This document shows, one piece after another, positions 38,743 through 48,419 of a DNA stretch of 64,000 bases. The stretch is taken from the NCBI GenBank assembly GCA_021780225.1, contig JAJXZF010000029.1:62001-126000 (forward strand), given 5' to 3'. The DNA comes from Deltaproteobacteria bacterium (GTDB lineage: Bacteria; Desulfobacterota; Binatia; Binatales; Binataceae). How positions within the stretch are numbered: position 1 is the stretch's first letter; each line of letters opens with the position of its first letter. The notes under the pieces are model-generated. The model ran no database searches and was not told the DNA's origin. It saw nothing but the letters and a program-made list of their open reading frames with translations. Position numbers and translations under genes: made by a program.

Positions 38743-39855
38743 CTAGGCGCGCGGCGGCGGAATCGCGACGGACACGCCGCATTTGCGCGCCGTGTAGCGG
38801 GTGAGGAGCCTGACCACGTCGGGGATGACGTGGCCGATCGCTTCGGGCCGGTAACCGACCGCCTCCGGCCCGCGCGCCCGCATCATGCCGAACGTCGAGA
38901 GCCGGAACAATCCGGCGACCGCCTGGCAGTATCGAAAACGCTTGAGATCCATCGGCGCGAGCGCCTGGTAGGCCGGGATGTAGAGCGCCGCGAAGAGGCG
39001 GCGCAAGCTGTTGCCCGCCGCGTTGTCCCGCATCCAGCGCGGCCGATCCATCGCGCTGGTTGCGAGAATCGCCGCGGTGGTCGCGGCGTCCAGATGGCGG
39101 TCGCCCCGGTCCGCTTTCACCCAATCGATCACGCCGGTCACCCTGATCCCGCTGACGATAACGTTCTGCGGATGGTAATCCAGATGCACCGGAACGTCGG
39201 GCGCGAAGCGAAAACGCGGAGCCTCCTGCCGCAGCTTGACGAGCGCGTCTTTCAGGCCGGGCAAAGGGCCGCGCTCGACCCGGCCGCCGATCGCGGCCAG
39301 CGCGCGATCGAGCAGCGTCGTCGCGGTTTGCGCGTGATCGCCATTGCGGCTTTGCGCGTTCGCCCCGCCGGCGTCATCCACTGGAATTAGTTCGGCCGGC
39401 AATCGATGGAGCCGGGCCTGGGCGTGTACGAAAGCGGCAAATCCCAGCGAGAAGGTTCGGAACGCCTGGGGGAAATTCTTGATGGCAAAGAGCGGTCCGC
39501 CCGCCGCCCGTTCCATGATCATGAACGGAACGCCTAGCGCTGCTCGGTTTGGTTCGTAGGCGAACGGACGCGGCGTCGGATAGCCGGCTTTCGCCAGGTT
39601 GAACATCACGCGGCTTTCATGCGCCGCTTTGGCGTCGGCTTCCAACCCCTGGTAACAGCGCAGCACCAATCGCGCGCCGACCGGAAGATCCGCTTCGCAT
39701 CGTGCGCGAGAGGCAAGTTCGAACTCAAAGATGGTCGTTTCCCATCCGGAATCGAGCGCGCGGAAAAGGCTCAGCGGGGCGCCGAGCCATTCGCATAGCC
39801 GTTCGCCGATCGGATCCGTGCGCTTTGAGCCGCCGGCTTCAATCGCCGATTCCAT
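38743..39855 (-). CDS. Aminoglycoside phosphotransferase (APH)-fold kinase
   Basis: A 370-residue protein. The catalytic loop is VHLDYHPQNVIV and the metal-binding DWVKADRGD follows. An ATP-binding N lobe has ARLVLRCYQG and VPFMIMERA. This family phosphorylates small molecules or has roles outside resistance, so it should not be read as a resistance gene. It stands alone, convergent with the aminopeptidase and 70 bases upstream of the EmrA-like stop. Confidence 0.8.
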   Translation of the reverse strand: MESAIEAGGSKRTDPIGERLCEWLGAPLSLFRALDSGWETTIFEFELASRARCEADLPVGARLVLRCYQGLEADAKAAHESRVMFNLAKAGYPTPRPFAYEPNRAALGVPFMIMERAAGGPLFAIKNFPQAFRTFSLGFAAFVHAQARLHRLPAELIPVDDAGGANAQSRNGDHAQTATTLLDRALAAIGGRVERGPLPGLKDALVKLRQEAPRFRFAPDVPVHLDYHPQNVIVSGIRVTGVIDWVKADRGDRHLDAATTAAILATSAMDRPRWMRDNAAGNSLRRLFAALYIPAYQALAPMDLKRFRYCQAVAGLFRLSTFGMMRARGPEAVGYRPEAIGHVIPDVVRLLTRYTARKCGVSVAIPPPRA

Positions 39856-39925
39856 CTCGCGTGACGGCGGCGCCGCTCAATCCGGCGATGCCGATGGGCG
39901 TCCGCAGCGCGGAAGGGGCGCGCGC

Positions 39926-41098
39926 TCAGTGCTGAATTGCTGGCTGATTGGACGTCGCTCCGATCAAACCGGGTGGCAGTTGCAACGGCACTTGCAGCTT
40001 TTCGGGCGCGTAATCCGGATTTCCCTTGCCCTCATGATATTGCTGCTGCAAGGTCGAGGTGAGCAGCGGCCCGTTCGTCTTGCTCACGTCGATCGTGACC
40101 TCGACCGACAGGCCCATCCTGAGCGGTTTGTCCGCCGGTGGAGGTTCGTTCAACACGATTTTCACCGGGACGCGCTGGACCACTTTGACCCAGTTTCCAG
40201 TCGCATTTTCGGGCGGCAATAGAGCAAACGCGGCGCCCGTGCCGACGCTGATCGAATCGACGTGGGCTTGGTAAATGTATCCCGGATAGATGTCGGCTTC
40301 GACTTCCGCAGGCTGGCCGACGCGAACGTCGGTAAGCTGGGTCTCCTTGTAATTCGCGGTCACATAAAGCCGATCGACTGGCACGATCGCCATCAGCGGC
40401 TCGCCCGGCTGAATTCGGTTGCCGACGTGCACGCTTTTGCGCGTGACGATGCCGGGCAGCGGCGCGCGGATTGTGGCGTAGCTCAGATCGAGCTTAGCCG
40501 CTTCGACTGCGGCGTTGGCCTGCTGAACGATCGGCCGGTCGTAGCGGGAATGATCCAAACCCACTTCGCTTTCGCCGCCGAGCGCCGCCTGCGCCTGCTG
40601 CACCTGATGCTCGGCGAGCGCGCGATCGGCCATCGCGACCCGATAGGCGGTCGTGGCTTGATCGTAATACTCGCGCGAAACCACGCCTTGCTCGCGCAGC
40701 GCCTTGCCGCGCTGATAGTCGATTTCCGCCTGCCGGAGCTGCGAATCCGCGAGCCTGTAGCCGGCCTGCGCGGCGGCGAGCTGAGCGTAGAGCTGATCGA
40801 CCGACTGCCGCGCGCGTTCCAGCTGCGCCTCGGCCTGATCGAGCCGTACTTCATAATCCCGCGGATCGAGTTCGAGCAGAATGTCGCCCGCTTTCACGCG
40901 CCAGTTTTCTTCGATGAAAAGCTTTGCGACGGTTCCCGGAATCCGCGACGAAACCAGCGCCACCGTGCCGTCAATATAGGCGTCGTCGGTCGAGACGTGG
41001 CTTTCGAGATATTGGTAGTAATGCCAGCCCGGAACCAGCAGGGCGATTACGACAATCGCCACCAGCACCAAAACGATTTTGCGCATAGCCGGCTTCAT
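39926..41098 (-). CDS. EmrA/HlyD-type membrane fusion protein
   Basis: A 390-residue periplasmic adaptor with a single N-terminal membrane anchor (about 6-24). The HlyD motifs are there: VSTDDAYIDGTVALVSSRIPG, a long coiled-coil hairpin (about 80-180), ATIRAPLPGIVTRKSVHVGNRIQPGEPLM and a barrel domain. It would bridge an inner-membrane MFS pump to an outer-membrane channel. No pump or TolC gene is adjacent, so it is an orphan in this window. A promoter-like site lies at 41180-41208. Confidence 0.9.
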   Translation of the reverse strand: MKPAMRKIVLVLVAIVVIALLVPGWHYYQYLESHVSTDDAYIDGTVALVSSRIPGTVAKLFIEENWRVKAGDILLELDPRDYEVRLDQAEAQLERARQSVDQLYAQLAAAQAGYRLADSQLRQAEIDYQRGKALREQGVVSREYYDQATTAYRVAMADRALAEHQVQQAQAALGGESEVGLDHSRYDRPIVQQANAAVEAAKLDLSYATIRAPLPGIVTRKSVHVGNRIQPGEPLMAIVPVDRLYVTANYKETQLTDVRVGQPAEVEADIYPGYIYQAHVDSISVGTGAAFALLPPENATGNWVKVVQRVPVKIVLNEPPPADKPLRMGLSVEVTIDVSKTNGPLLTSTLQQQYHEGKGNPDYAPEKLQVPLQLPPGLIGATSNQPAIQH

Positions 41099-41179
41099 GT
41101 ATGCGCAGCCTGTGCGGGCTCGCCGCTGGTGAATGCTTCTGTCATTCCCATTTCATGTCTGTCCAAATTCACGTGACGC

Positions 41180-41208
41180 TAAATATGATTTTAAGCTCTT
41201 GCTGTCAA
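41180..41208 (-). promoter_or_regulatory. Candidate sigma70 promoter of the EmrA-like gene
   Basis: On the minus strand TTGACA (41203-41208), a 17-base spacer and TATTTA (41180-41185) give a perfect -35 and a fair -10, about 80 bases before the adaptor ATG at 41098. The surrounding 180-bp gap is AT-rich compared with the genes around it. Confidence 0.45.
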
Positions 41209-41277
41209 ATGCGGAACTCTCCGGTCCCGCCAATTGCAAGAATCGGCTGCGGGCGGCGGCGGCTCGCGTATCCTCTC

Positions 41278-41985
41278 TCAGGGGAACTTGAGCGTGGCCT
41301 CCGTGCCGGTAAAAACGCTTTGCACCACCACATTGTTGTAGATCAGGTCGATGCTGAGTCCGCCCAGAAAGCCGACTTCGGTGAACGTCGCATCGACGCG
41401 CGTGCCGGTTCCGCCCGCGGGCGAATCGAACAGAATGAGAGCCGGAGCGGTCGCTTCGACGATGTAGGCGTTTTGCTCGTCCTCGACCATAGCATCGACA
41501 ATCTGTTGCGCGGGTCCCTTTATGAAAAATCTTACGTCGGGACTCGCTTTGGGGGGAAAATCCGGCGCGGAGCCCCAATTCCCGACCGACAGGCCGAAGC
41601 GATCCACCGTGGATCCCAGTTGTTTGACGGTCAGGCCGGTGATGACCTCGACGCTCAGGAGCGAATCGTCGTTGGTCAGTTTGTGGATCGCGATTCTTAC
41701 CGGCGGCGAATTATTGACGATAACGACATTGAGCGGCACGACGCCGGTAATGGTCCACGACGAGCGCGTATCGGCGATTTTCGCCACGAACGGCGTGCCC
41801 AACCGGCCCACGAACCGAAAGGAGTTTTGCGGGGGAATATTCGGGGTGTTGCCGGGAAGCGTGATGTCGGTCGTGCCGAAACCGTTGCATCCGGCCGCTC
41901 CAAGCGTGATGAGCGCCAATACGAATACTCCGGCCGTGGCCCGGACGATTGATGCGGCGATCCTCATGATAATAGTTCGTTCCAT
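41278..41985 (-). CDS. Putative lipoprotein, unknown function
   Basis: A 235-residue exported protein. The N terminus has a hydrophobic stretch ending in GAAGC, a lipobox with the cysteine at about residue 33 of the long form. The rest is beta-rich with no catalytic motif that I recognise. An internal ATG at 41967 is also a plausible start. It is 6 bases downstream of the larger exported protein on the same strand and probably cotranscribed with it. Confidence 0.7.
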   Translation of the reverse strand: MERTIIMRIAASIVRATAGVFVLALITLGAAGCNGFGTTDITLPGNTPNIPPQNSFRFVGRLGTPFVAKIADTRSSWTITGVVPLNVVIVNNSPPVRIAIHKLTNDDSLLSVEVITGLTVKQLGSTVDRFGLSVGNWGSAPDFPPKASPDVRFFIKGPAQQIVDAMVEDEQNAYIVEATAPALILFDSPAGGTGTRVDATFTEVGFLGGLSIDLIYNNVVVQSVFTGTEATLKFP

Positions 41986-41991
41986 CCGCGC

Positions 41992-44202
41992 TTACGGATT
42001 TGGAGCGACCACAACCGGGCCGATCGTCTGACTGCATACGAGGCACTGCGACCCTTGACCGGAATCGCAGACTTGCGGGCAGGGCGACGGCGTCGGGGAA
42101 GGCAACGGCGTCGGCGCCGAGACCGTCGCCGCGACCGGCGTGCCGGCCACGCCGGAACTGAACGCGGTGAGTTGATATGCGTCAGGGGGCGCACAAATCG
42201 CGTAGGTTGCGGAGCTTGACGAAGGCGGCGGAGCCACGCCAACCGTCTGCACATCGACGTATTCGCCGTTCGTCGAGTCCTGCTTCGACAGAACCAGGCT
42301 CGTATCGGGGCCGACGTTCGCGACCGATTGCGGTCCGAACAGGCTGCCGTGTCCGACGCATTCGATCGTCAGCGGATCTTGCGGCGGCGAAATGGCCGTG
42401 GGCGAGGATGTGCATGCGTCGGTTACGTTCTGGATATTCGCCGCCACGCCGTAGGTATGGCCGGTGGTGACTTGGGGCGTTCCGTTGAAGATATCCTCGG
42501 CGGCCGCGAAAACGTCGAAACTGCTCACGGAACCCGACAGCGGCACGTTCATCGAAAACGGGATTTGCGTGCTGGCCGTTCCGCCGGCGGGAATCGTGAC
42601 CAACTGCACGTTTTCGATATTGTTCGTGCCGTGGTCCTCCGCCGTGACGAGCACATTTAGCTGCGGCAGCGTCGGCGACGCGTTGGCCGGTATCTGGACC
42701 GCGAGATGACCCGTCAGCGTTCCGTGCGGCAGGCTGATCGTGCAGACCTTGTTCACATGGGTCGCAAGCGACGGGCATTTGTAGTTGGTCTGCGCGGGAA
42801 CAATCTGATCCAGAAACGAATCAAAGCCCGCGGCTTTCACCGAAAGTCCGTAATTGGTTTCGTTCGGCTCGTAAGGCAGTTGGCTGAAGGGCGTTTTTTG
42901 GAAACCGTTGCCGGGGAGCGGAAAGTTTCCGGCCTCATCGGTGCTCGCCGTCGCCACCGACACGCATCCGACCGGCGACGTTCCGCAGTCGGCGCCGCTG
43001 ACGGCGGGGTCGGGAACCAGAAGCTGCAGGGTAGCCGCAGGAATCGGAGCGCCGGCGCCGCATTGATCCGCGACCTTGCCGGAAAACGAAGACGTCGTGC
43101 GTTGTTCGGTCTCCAAAGTGGGCGCGACCAGCGACTGGCTGGCGACGAGCAGGAGGTTGCCGGCGACGGCGAAACTGTTGGATTTTCCCGAGGCGTAAAT
43201 ATCATACGCGGTGCCGACGCTGGTCGCCGGCAAAAACAGCGAGAAACCGCATGTCGATTTTTGGTTGCACGAGGCAGGCAGCGGCACGCTCTCGATTATT
43301 TGATTGGTTCCGGCGAGTTCGGCGGTGACGTTCACGGGATGGCTGGTCGCGTCGAAGGCCCCTTTTCCCGGCGGATACTCAACCGTGCCTGAGATTGTGC
43401 CGGTCAGTGCGCCAGCCGGGAAAACGCCGCCCGAGCCGGGTTGGATCATACTGGCGATGGCGGGCGTGATAGTGACCGCGCCGGTCGAACCAAGCGGCGG
43501 CGGGCCAACCGCGACGTTCAGACTGTAGATTATCGGCGCAAGCAGTTGCTTCGAGACCAGAAATCCCGCGCCCGACGACGGCAGCGAGAACTTTAGAAAT
43601 TTGGTTGTAATAGACGAATCCAGCACGGCCTGGTAGTTGATGCAGCCCTCGCCGAGAACCCCGCTGCAGGTCGGAATTACGTTGCCGGGAACGATAGGAT
43701 CGAGAAAGACCTCGAATTGGTAATAGGCTTTCGGCGGGACGTTGGCGACATTGAATAGCTCTGACGTGTTCTGCAGAGCATTCATGTCGATTTGCATTTC
43801 AGCCCGGCCCTGACCGATCAGCGCGTTGGTGGTGCCGCCGTAGAGCAATCCGCCGAATCCGTTGCCGGTGCTGATAAAAGTGGCGGGGAGATTCACGCCG
43901 GTCGCCTGCGGCGCCGTGATTGTGATCCAGTGCGGATCAAATTCGCTGACGTCCGGATTGGTTGACGGATTCATCCGTACTTGGACGATGTTCAGGAAAA
44001 CGTTCTTATAACCAGGCGCCGACAAATTGGCGGTGTTGAAACCAATCGCGGCAAATCCGCCGTTGGTTGGCACGCGCCCCGCCGCCGCCGTGCCGGAACT
44101 GCTTCCGCCTCCGCCACAGCCGTCGGCCAAGACCAGCCCCAACACCGCCAAAAGCGGAACGATCAGCGCCAACACCGTCCATCGCGACGATAAATTTTTC
44201 AC
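41992..44202 (-). CDS. Large exported protein of unknown function (lipoprotein-like)
   Basis: A 736-residue secreted protein. The signal segment ends in VLADGCGGGGSSS, with C29 a possible lipidation site and a Gly/Ser linker after it. The first 200 residues (KNVFLNIVQVRM, HWITITAP) vaguely resemble DUF4382-type proteins; the middle has beta-sandwich or carboxypeptidase-regulatory-like segments (TDEAGNFPLPG). The C-terminal part is Pro/Ser-rich with paired cysteines. No enzyme motif. It forms a pair with the 235-residue lipoprotein. The family is not recognised with confidence. Confidence 0.65.
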   Translation of the reverse strand: MKNLSSRWTVLALIVPLLAVLGLVLADGCGGGGSSSGTAAAGRVPTNGGFAAIGFNTANLSAPGYKNVFLNIVQVRMNPSTNPDVSEFDPHWITITAPQATGVNLPATFISTGNGFGGLLYGGTTNALIGQGRAEMQIDMNALQNTSELFNVANVPPKAYYQFEVFLDPIVPGNVIPTCSGVLGEGCINYQAVLDSSITTKFLKFSLPSSGAGFLVSKQLLAPIIYSLNVAVGPPPLGSTGAVTITPAIASMIQPGSGGVFPAGALTGTISGTVEYPPGKGAFDATSHPVNVTAELAGTNQIIESVPLPASCNQKSTCGFSLFLPATSVGTAYDIYASGKSNSFAVAGNLLLVASQSLVAPTLETEQRTTSSFSGKVADQCGAGAPIPAATLQLLVPDPAVSGADCGTSPVGCVSVATASTDEAGNFPLPGNGFQKTPFSQLPYEPNETNYGLSVKAAGFDSFLDQIVPAQTNYKCPSLATHVNKVCTISLPHGTLTGHLAVQIPANASPTLPQLNVLVTAEDHGTNNIENVQLVTIPAGGTASTQIPFSMNVPLSGSVSSFDVFAAAEDIFNGTPQVTTGHTYGVAANIQNVTDACTSSPTAISPPQDPLTIECVGHGSLFGPQSVANVGPDTSLVLSKQDSTNGEYVDVQTVGVAPPPSSSSATYAICAPPDAYQLTAFSSGVAGTPVAATVSAPTPLPSPTPSPCPQVCDSGQGSQCLVCSQTIGPVVVAPNP

Positions 44203-44303
44203 TCGATCCCGACCATCCGCCGAATCTGGATTACGGGTTGGGATAACCTAACGATGAGGCGAAGGCAAGTAAGGGTCTTCTCGCGCATCACTTAGCGGCG
44301 TTT

Positions 44304-44309
44304 TATAAT
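44304..44309 (+). promoter_or_regulatory. TATAAT box upstream of VWA-FHA gene
   Basis: A perfect TATAAT lies 70 bases upstream of the VWA-FHA start codon at 44380. I do not see a good -35 hexamer at the expected distance, so an activator or a weak promoter is possible. Confidence 0.3.
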
Positions 44310-44379
44310 GCGTAGCCGGATGCGGCGGCCTGAATTCAAAGGGCTTGACTGTGGTCGGCGGCGCTCTGGAAAATCACTC

Positions 44380-46065
44380 ATGCGCAAATTTCCGGGTCGC
44401 CGGCCTATCGGCGCGCCATTCAGCCTCATTCTTCTGACGGTCGCGTTGACGCTCGCCGCCGCCGCGACCACCGCGCGCGCCTCGCTGCAAATTACCGTCG
44501 GCAATCCGGGCCTCGAGCATTTCGACACCGACGGCGCGGTGCAGCTCGATTTTGGCCTGACCGACCAGAACGGCCAGCCCGTCGGTAATTTGCGGGTCGA
44601 GAACCTCAAGGTGTTGGAAGACGGCGCGCCGGCCAAAATTCTCGACTTCCGCGGCGTCGGCCAGGGCCGCCCGGTCGATATCGTTTTCGTCATGGACATC
44701 ACGGAATCGATGCAGCCGTACATCGATGCGATCAAGCAGAACATAATCCAATTCGTGCAGGACCTTGCGGCCAACAATCGCGACTACCGGCTTGGACTCG
44801 TGACGTTCGAGGACTACGTGGTATCCGCCTATCCGGACTGCAATTGCGCGTACCGCAAAACGATGACCTCGAACGTCCAGCAGTTCATCCAATGGGTTGG
44901 CGGGCTGCACGCGGGCGGCGGCGGCGACATTCCCGAGGATCAACTCGACGCGCTCGCCTATGCGTCAACGTTTCCCTACCGGCCCAACGCGCAGGGCATC
45001 GTGATCATGATCACCGACGCGCCGCCGCATGTGAAAGGCGACGGTCCCGATCGGTCGGGCGACGCCGCCTACCAGGCGCATCACCCGGACCCCAACGCCG
45101 GCGTCACCGAAGAGACCGCGGCGACGGTAGCGGCAAAATTGCAGAATGCCGGCCTCACGCTCTATGCGGTCGCGCCGCCGCCGTTCATCGCGCCGCAGTA
45201 CGCGCAGATCGTGCAGTCCACGCACGGCAGGCTCTACAACATCATTTCAGAGGCGAATCGCTTTCCGGATCTGGTGCGTGAGATCGGCCATTCGATCGCG
45301 ACCGAATATTCGCTGACCTATCAGACGCCGCGGCCGGTCGAGGACGGCACCAATCGCGCCGTCGAACTCCAGATTGACTACAATGGCGCGGCCGGCAGCG
45401 CCGACACGTCCTATCAGGTGCGCGGCGTGGGCGGCGCCGCGATCAACATACCGGCCGGAGGTGCGGCGGGAACGGGACCAGCGGTGGGCGAGGGCCTCGG
45501 CGCGATATCGTTCAAGTGGTGGAATGGAGCGGTGCCGCTGATTGCGATCGCGGCGCTGTTCGCGCTTTCGCGGATGCGGTTCGGCGTCTCGGCCGACGAG
45601 CTCAAATCGATCGTCGACGCGCAGAGCGCCGCGGCGCCCGTCGCGGCCGGCAATATCGTATCGAGCGCGCGCGATTATCTGCGCGACCGCGGCCAGCACG
45701 CAGCGGCCGCGCAATCCCGAAGTGCGGCGGCCACGCAGGTTCGCGCGGCGCCGGCCGCGCCGATTCCGAGCGGCGAGGCGCGCCTTACGACCATCAACCC
45801 GATCGATCCCGTGCCGTCCGAATATGCGCTGTTCAAGGAAGAGGTTTCGCTCGGCCGGGGCGAGGACAACGACGTCGTGATTCCGCACGCCAGCGTTTCG
45901 CGCGCGCACGCGCGCCTGACCCGCCACAACGGCGCCTTCGAGTTGCGCGATCTCAATTCGACCAACGGCAGTTTCGTCAACGGACAGCAGGTGCGCGGCA
46001 GCGTCGCCGTCGCGAACGGCAGCGAAGTGCGTTTCGGCGATATCAGTTTTATCCTGCGCTTTTGA
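44380..46065 (+). CDS. VWA domain - membrane segment - FHA domain protein
   Basis: A 561-residue protein. A signal peptide (about 11-34) leads to an exported region with a von Willebrand A domain; the MIDAS motif is D106-I-T108-E-S110. A membrane segment (WWNGAVPLIAIAALFAL) precedes a cytoplasmic Ala-rich linker and a C-terminal FHA domain with LGRGEDNDVVI, SVSRAHARL and LNSTNGSFVNG, which binds phosphothreonine. This topology puts a metal-dependent ligand-binding domain outside and a phosphopeptide reader inside, fitting a signalling role. No Ser/Thr kinase is adjacent. ATG 44380 with GGAAA upstream. Confidence 0.85.
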   Translation: MRKFPGRRPIGAPFSLILLTVALTLAAAATTARASLQITVGNPGLEHFDTDGAVQLDFGLTDQNGQPVGNLRVENLKVLEDGAPAKILDFRGVGQGRPVDIVFVMDITESMQPYIDAIKQNIIQFVQDLAANNRDYRLGLVTFEDYVVSAYPDCNCAYRKTMTSNVQQFIQWVGGLHAGGGGDIPEDQLDALAYASTFPYRPNAQGIVIMITDAPPHVKGDGPDRSGDAAYQAHHPDPNAGVTEETAATVAAKLQNAGLTLYAVAPPPFIAPQYAQIVQSTHGRLYNIISEANRFPDLVREIGHSIATEYSLTYQTPRPVEDGTNRAVELQIDYNGAAGSADTSYQVRGVGGAAINIPAGGAAGTGPAVGEGLGAISFKWWNGAVPLIAIAALFALSRMRFGVSADELKSIVDAQSAAAPVAAGNIVSSARDYLRDRGQHAAAAQSRSAAATQVRAAPAAPIPSGEARLTTINPIDPVPSEYALFKEEVSLGRGEDNDVVIPHASVSRAHARLTRHNGAFELRDLNSTNGSFVNGQQVRGSVAVANGSEVRFGDISFILRF

Positions 46066-46283
46066 ATGGCCGCGAAGCGGACGCCGCATCGGCGGGCACA
46101 GCCTGCGCGATAACGCGGCGCGCCTTGTCGGATCGGACGGGCCAAGCCGGATCGCGATCGCGAATCCATCGAGTTTTTGACGCGGAACGACGCTGCGCGG
46201 CGGCAATTCGCCGAGCCGCGTTGTGCCGGCCCCGTCGGCTGGTGTACTTTTATACGACTTATGGCCTTTTTGCGGCTTGCGCC

Positions 46284-48008
46284 ATGTCCAGACAGCCACG
46301 TTCCATGAAAAAGCTGACCGGAGCCCAAATTGTCATCGAAAGTCTGCTCGCCGAGGGGGTCGACGTAATCTTCGGCTATCCCGGCGGCGCGATTTTGCCC
46401 ACCTACGACGCGCTGCTCGATTCCAAAATCCGCCACGTCCTCGTCCGTCACGAACAGGGCGCGACCCACATGGCGGAGGGCTATGCGCGCGTCAGCGGCC
46501 GGCCGGGCGTGGTGATGGTGACGTCGGGACCGGGGGCGACCAACGCCGTGACCGGAATCGCCGACGCCTACATGGACTCGACCCCGATGGTCGTCGTCTC
46601 GGGGCAGGTCGGCACCTCGCTGATTGGCAACGACGCTTTTCAGGAGGTCGATTTCGTCGGCATCACGCGCCCCTGCACGAAGCACAATTATCTTGTGAAG
46701 GACGTTCGCGACGTCGCCCGCATCGTCAAGGAGGCGTTCTATATCGCCGGCGCCGGCCGTCCCGGTCCGGTTGTTATCGACATGCCCAAAGACGTGCAGC
46801 AGGCCGAGCATTCGTTCAGCTATCCGAACAAGGTCGATCTGCGCGGCTTCAAACCGACCATCCGCGGCAATCCGCGGCAGATCGAACGCGCGGTCGAGGC
46901 GATCGAGCAGAGCGAAAAGCCCCTGTTTTACGTGGGCGGCGGCGTGCAATGGTCGGGCGCGGCGGCCGAGCTTACGGCGCTCGCGCGGGGCCTCGGCATC
47001 CCGGTGACCGAGACCTTGATGGGCCTTGGCTCGGTGCCGGCGTCCGATCCGTTGTGTCTCGGGATGCTTGGGATGCACGGTTCGTACGGAACCAACACGG
47101 CGGTTTGCAACACCGATTGCCTGATCGCGATCGGCGCGCGCTTCGACGATCGCGTGACCGGCCGGATCGCCGACTTCGCGCCCAAAGCCAAATCGATCAT
47201 TCATGTCGATATCGACCCGTCGTCGATCTCCAAAAACGTCAAGGTAGACGTGCCGATCGTCGGCGATATCAAGGCCGTGCTGACCGACATGCTCGACGCC
47301 GTGCGCTCGCGAGAAAGTATCGGCAAACGCAAAGCGGTCTGGGCGAAATGGCATCAGCAGATTCTCGAATGGAAGCGCGAGCGGCCGCTTTACGAGAACG
47401 GCAATCATAAGGAGCGCGACTCGGTTTCGCCGCTGCACGTGATCGAGGAGATGCATCGCCTGACCAAGGGCGACTGCATTATCGCGACCGACGTCGGACA
47501 GCATCAGATGTGGATCGCGCAGCTCTTTCCGTTCGAGCGGCCGCGCTCGCTGCTGACCTCGGGCGGGCTGGGCACGATGGGCTACGGATTGCCGGCCGGA
47601 ATCGGCGCGAAATTCGCCGCGCCCGATCGCAAGGTCGTCGTGGTCACGGGCGACGGCTCGATCCAGATGAACATTCAGGAGCTCGGCACGGCCGTGCAGT
47701 ACGGCGTCGACGTCAAAGTCGTGATCCTGAACAACTATTTCCTCGGGATGGTTCGGCAGTGGCAGGAGCGCTTTTATCAGGAGCGCTATTCGTACTCCGC
47801 GATGTCGGTGCCGAATTTCGTCAAGCTGGCGGACGCATACGGCGCGAAGGGCTTCCGCATCGAGAAATCGAAAGAGCTGGCGGCGACGATGAAAGAGGCG
47901 TTCGCCACGCCCGGTCCGGTGCTGATCGATATCGTGATACCGAAGGAAGAGGCGGTGATGCCGATGATACCGCCGGGCGGTTCGATGTCCGAGATGCTGT
48001 TCGCGTAA
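46284..48008 (+). CDS. ilvB: Acetolactate synthase large subunit
   Basis: A 574-residue thiamine diphosphate enzyme for the first step of valine, leucine and isoleucine biosynthesis. ThDP and FAD motifs are in order: FGYPGGAILPTYD, RHEQGATHMAEGYAR, TSGPGATNAVTGIADA, GARFDDRVTG and the ThDP signature VTGDGSIQMNIQELGT to ILNNYFLGMVRQWQE. Both ATG 46284 and 46305 are possible. The usual small subunit ilvN is not next to it. Confidence 0.93.
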   Translation: MSRQPRSMKKLTGAQIVIESLLAEGVDVIFGYPGGAILPTYDALLDSKIRHVLVRHEQGATHMAEGYARVSGRPGVVMVTSGPGATNAVTGIADAYMDSTPMVVVSGQVGTSLIGNDAFQEVDFVGITRPCTKHNYLVKDVRDVARIVKEAFYIAGAGRPGPVVIDMPKDVQQAEHSFSYPNKVDLRGFKPTIRGNPRQIERAVEAIEQSEKPLFYVGGGVQWSGAAAELTALARGLGIPVTETLMGLGSVPASDPLCLGMLGMHGSYGTNTAVCNTDCLIAIGARFDDRVTGRIADFAPKAKSIIHVDIDPSSISKNVKVDVPIVGDIKAVLTDMLDAVRSRESIGKRKAVWAKWHQQILEWKRERPLYENGNHKERDSVSPLHVIEEMHRLTKGDCIIATDVGQHQMWIAQLFPFERPRSLLTSGGLGTMGYGLPAGIGAKFAAPDRKVVVVTGDGSIQMNIQELGTAVQYGVDVKVVILNNYFLGMVRQWQERFYQERYSYSAMSVPNFVKLADAYGAKGFRIEKSKELAATMKEAFATPGPVLIDIVIPKEEAVMPMIPPGGSMSEMLFA

Positions 48009-48203
48009 TCCGCGCGCGGCGATTTTCCAGTTTCGGTCCAAGCGCAAAGCCCGGAGCGGCCGCATGATGCGCGGCGCAGTCCTCCGGGCGCGTGCACTAT
48101 CGCGCGCCTCTGCATCCGCGATAAGGATGAAATCCTTCACCCACAGCCGAAAGTGTAGAAAAGCTTGCTCGTCTGCGCCATTCATTGCTAGATCGCGCAG
48201 CTT

Positions 48204-48410
48204 ATGAGTCAGGATGGCCAAATTCGCAAAACGGTTGCGGAGATGCTGGGCGAATTTCTGAGAGAGGCGGCGGTTCTGACGGCGGTTTTCCTGCCGATGG
48301 ATCGGGTCGTGGCCCAACGTGCGGATTTTACCTGGGATTGGCTTTGGATTACGGTTGGAGTTGCCGCCGGCCTGCTCGCGTTGGGCGTGGTGGTGGAAAA
48401 ACTAAGATAG
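48204..48410 (+). CDS. Small membrane protein, unknown
   Basis: A 68-residue protein with a polar N terminus (RKTVAEMLGEFLREA), a first hydrophobic segment (AVLTAVFLPMD) and a second clear membrane segment (WLWITVGVAAGLLALGVVV). No family is recognised. Composition and a plausible two-segment layout suggest a real gene. It sits 9 bases before another very small membrane protein. Confidence 0.5.
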   Translation: MSQDGQIRKTVAEMLGEFLREAAVLTAVFLPMDRVVAQRADFTWDWLWITVGVAAGLLALGVVVEKLR

Positions 48411-48419
48411 GGCGCCCGA

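Noticed and set aside
38743-39855. Reading the APH-fold kinase as an antibiotic resistance gene
   Set aside because: The fold is shared by many non-resistance kinases; no specific resistance family features or mobile context are visible.
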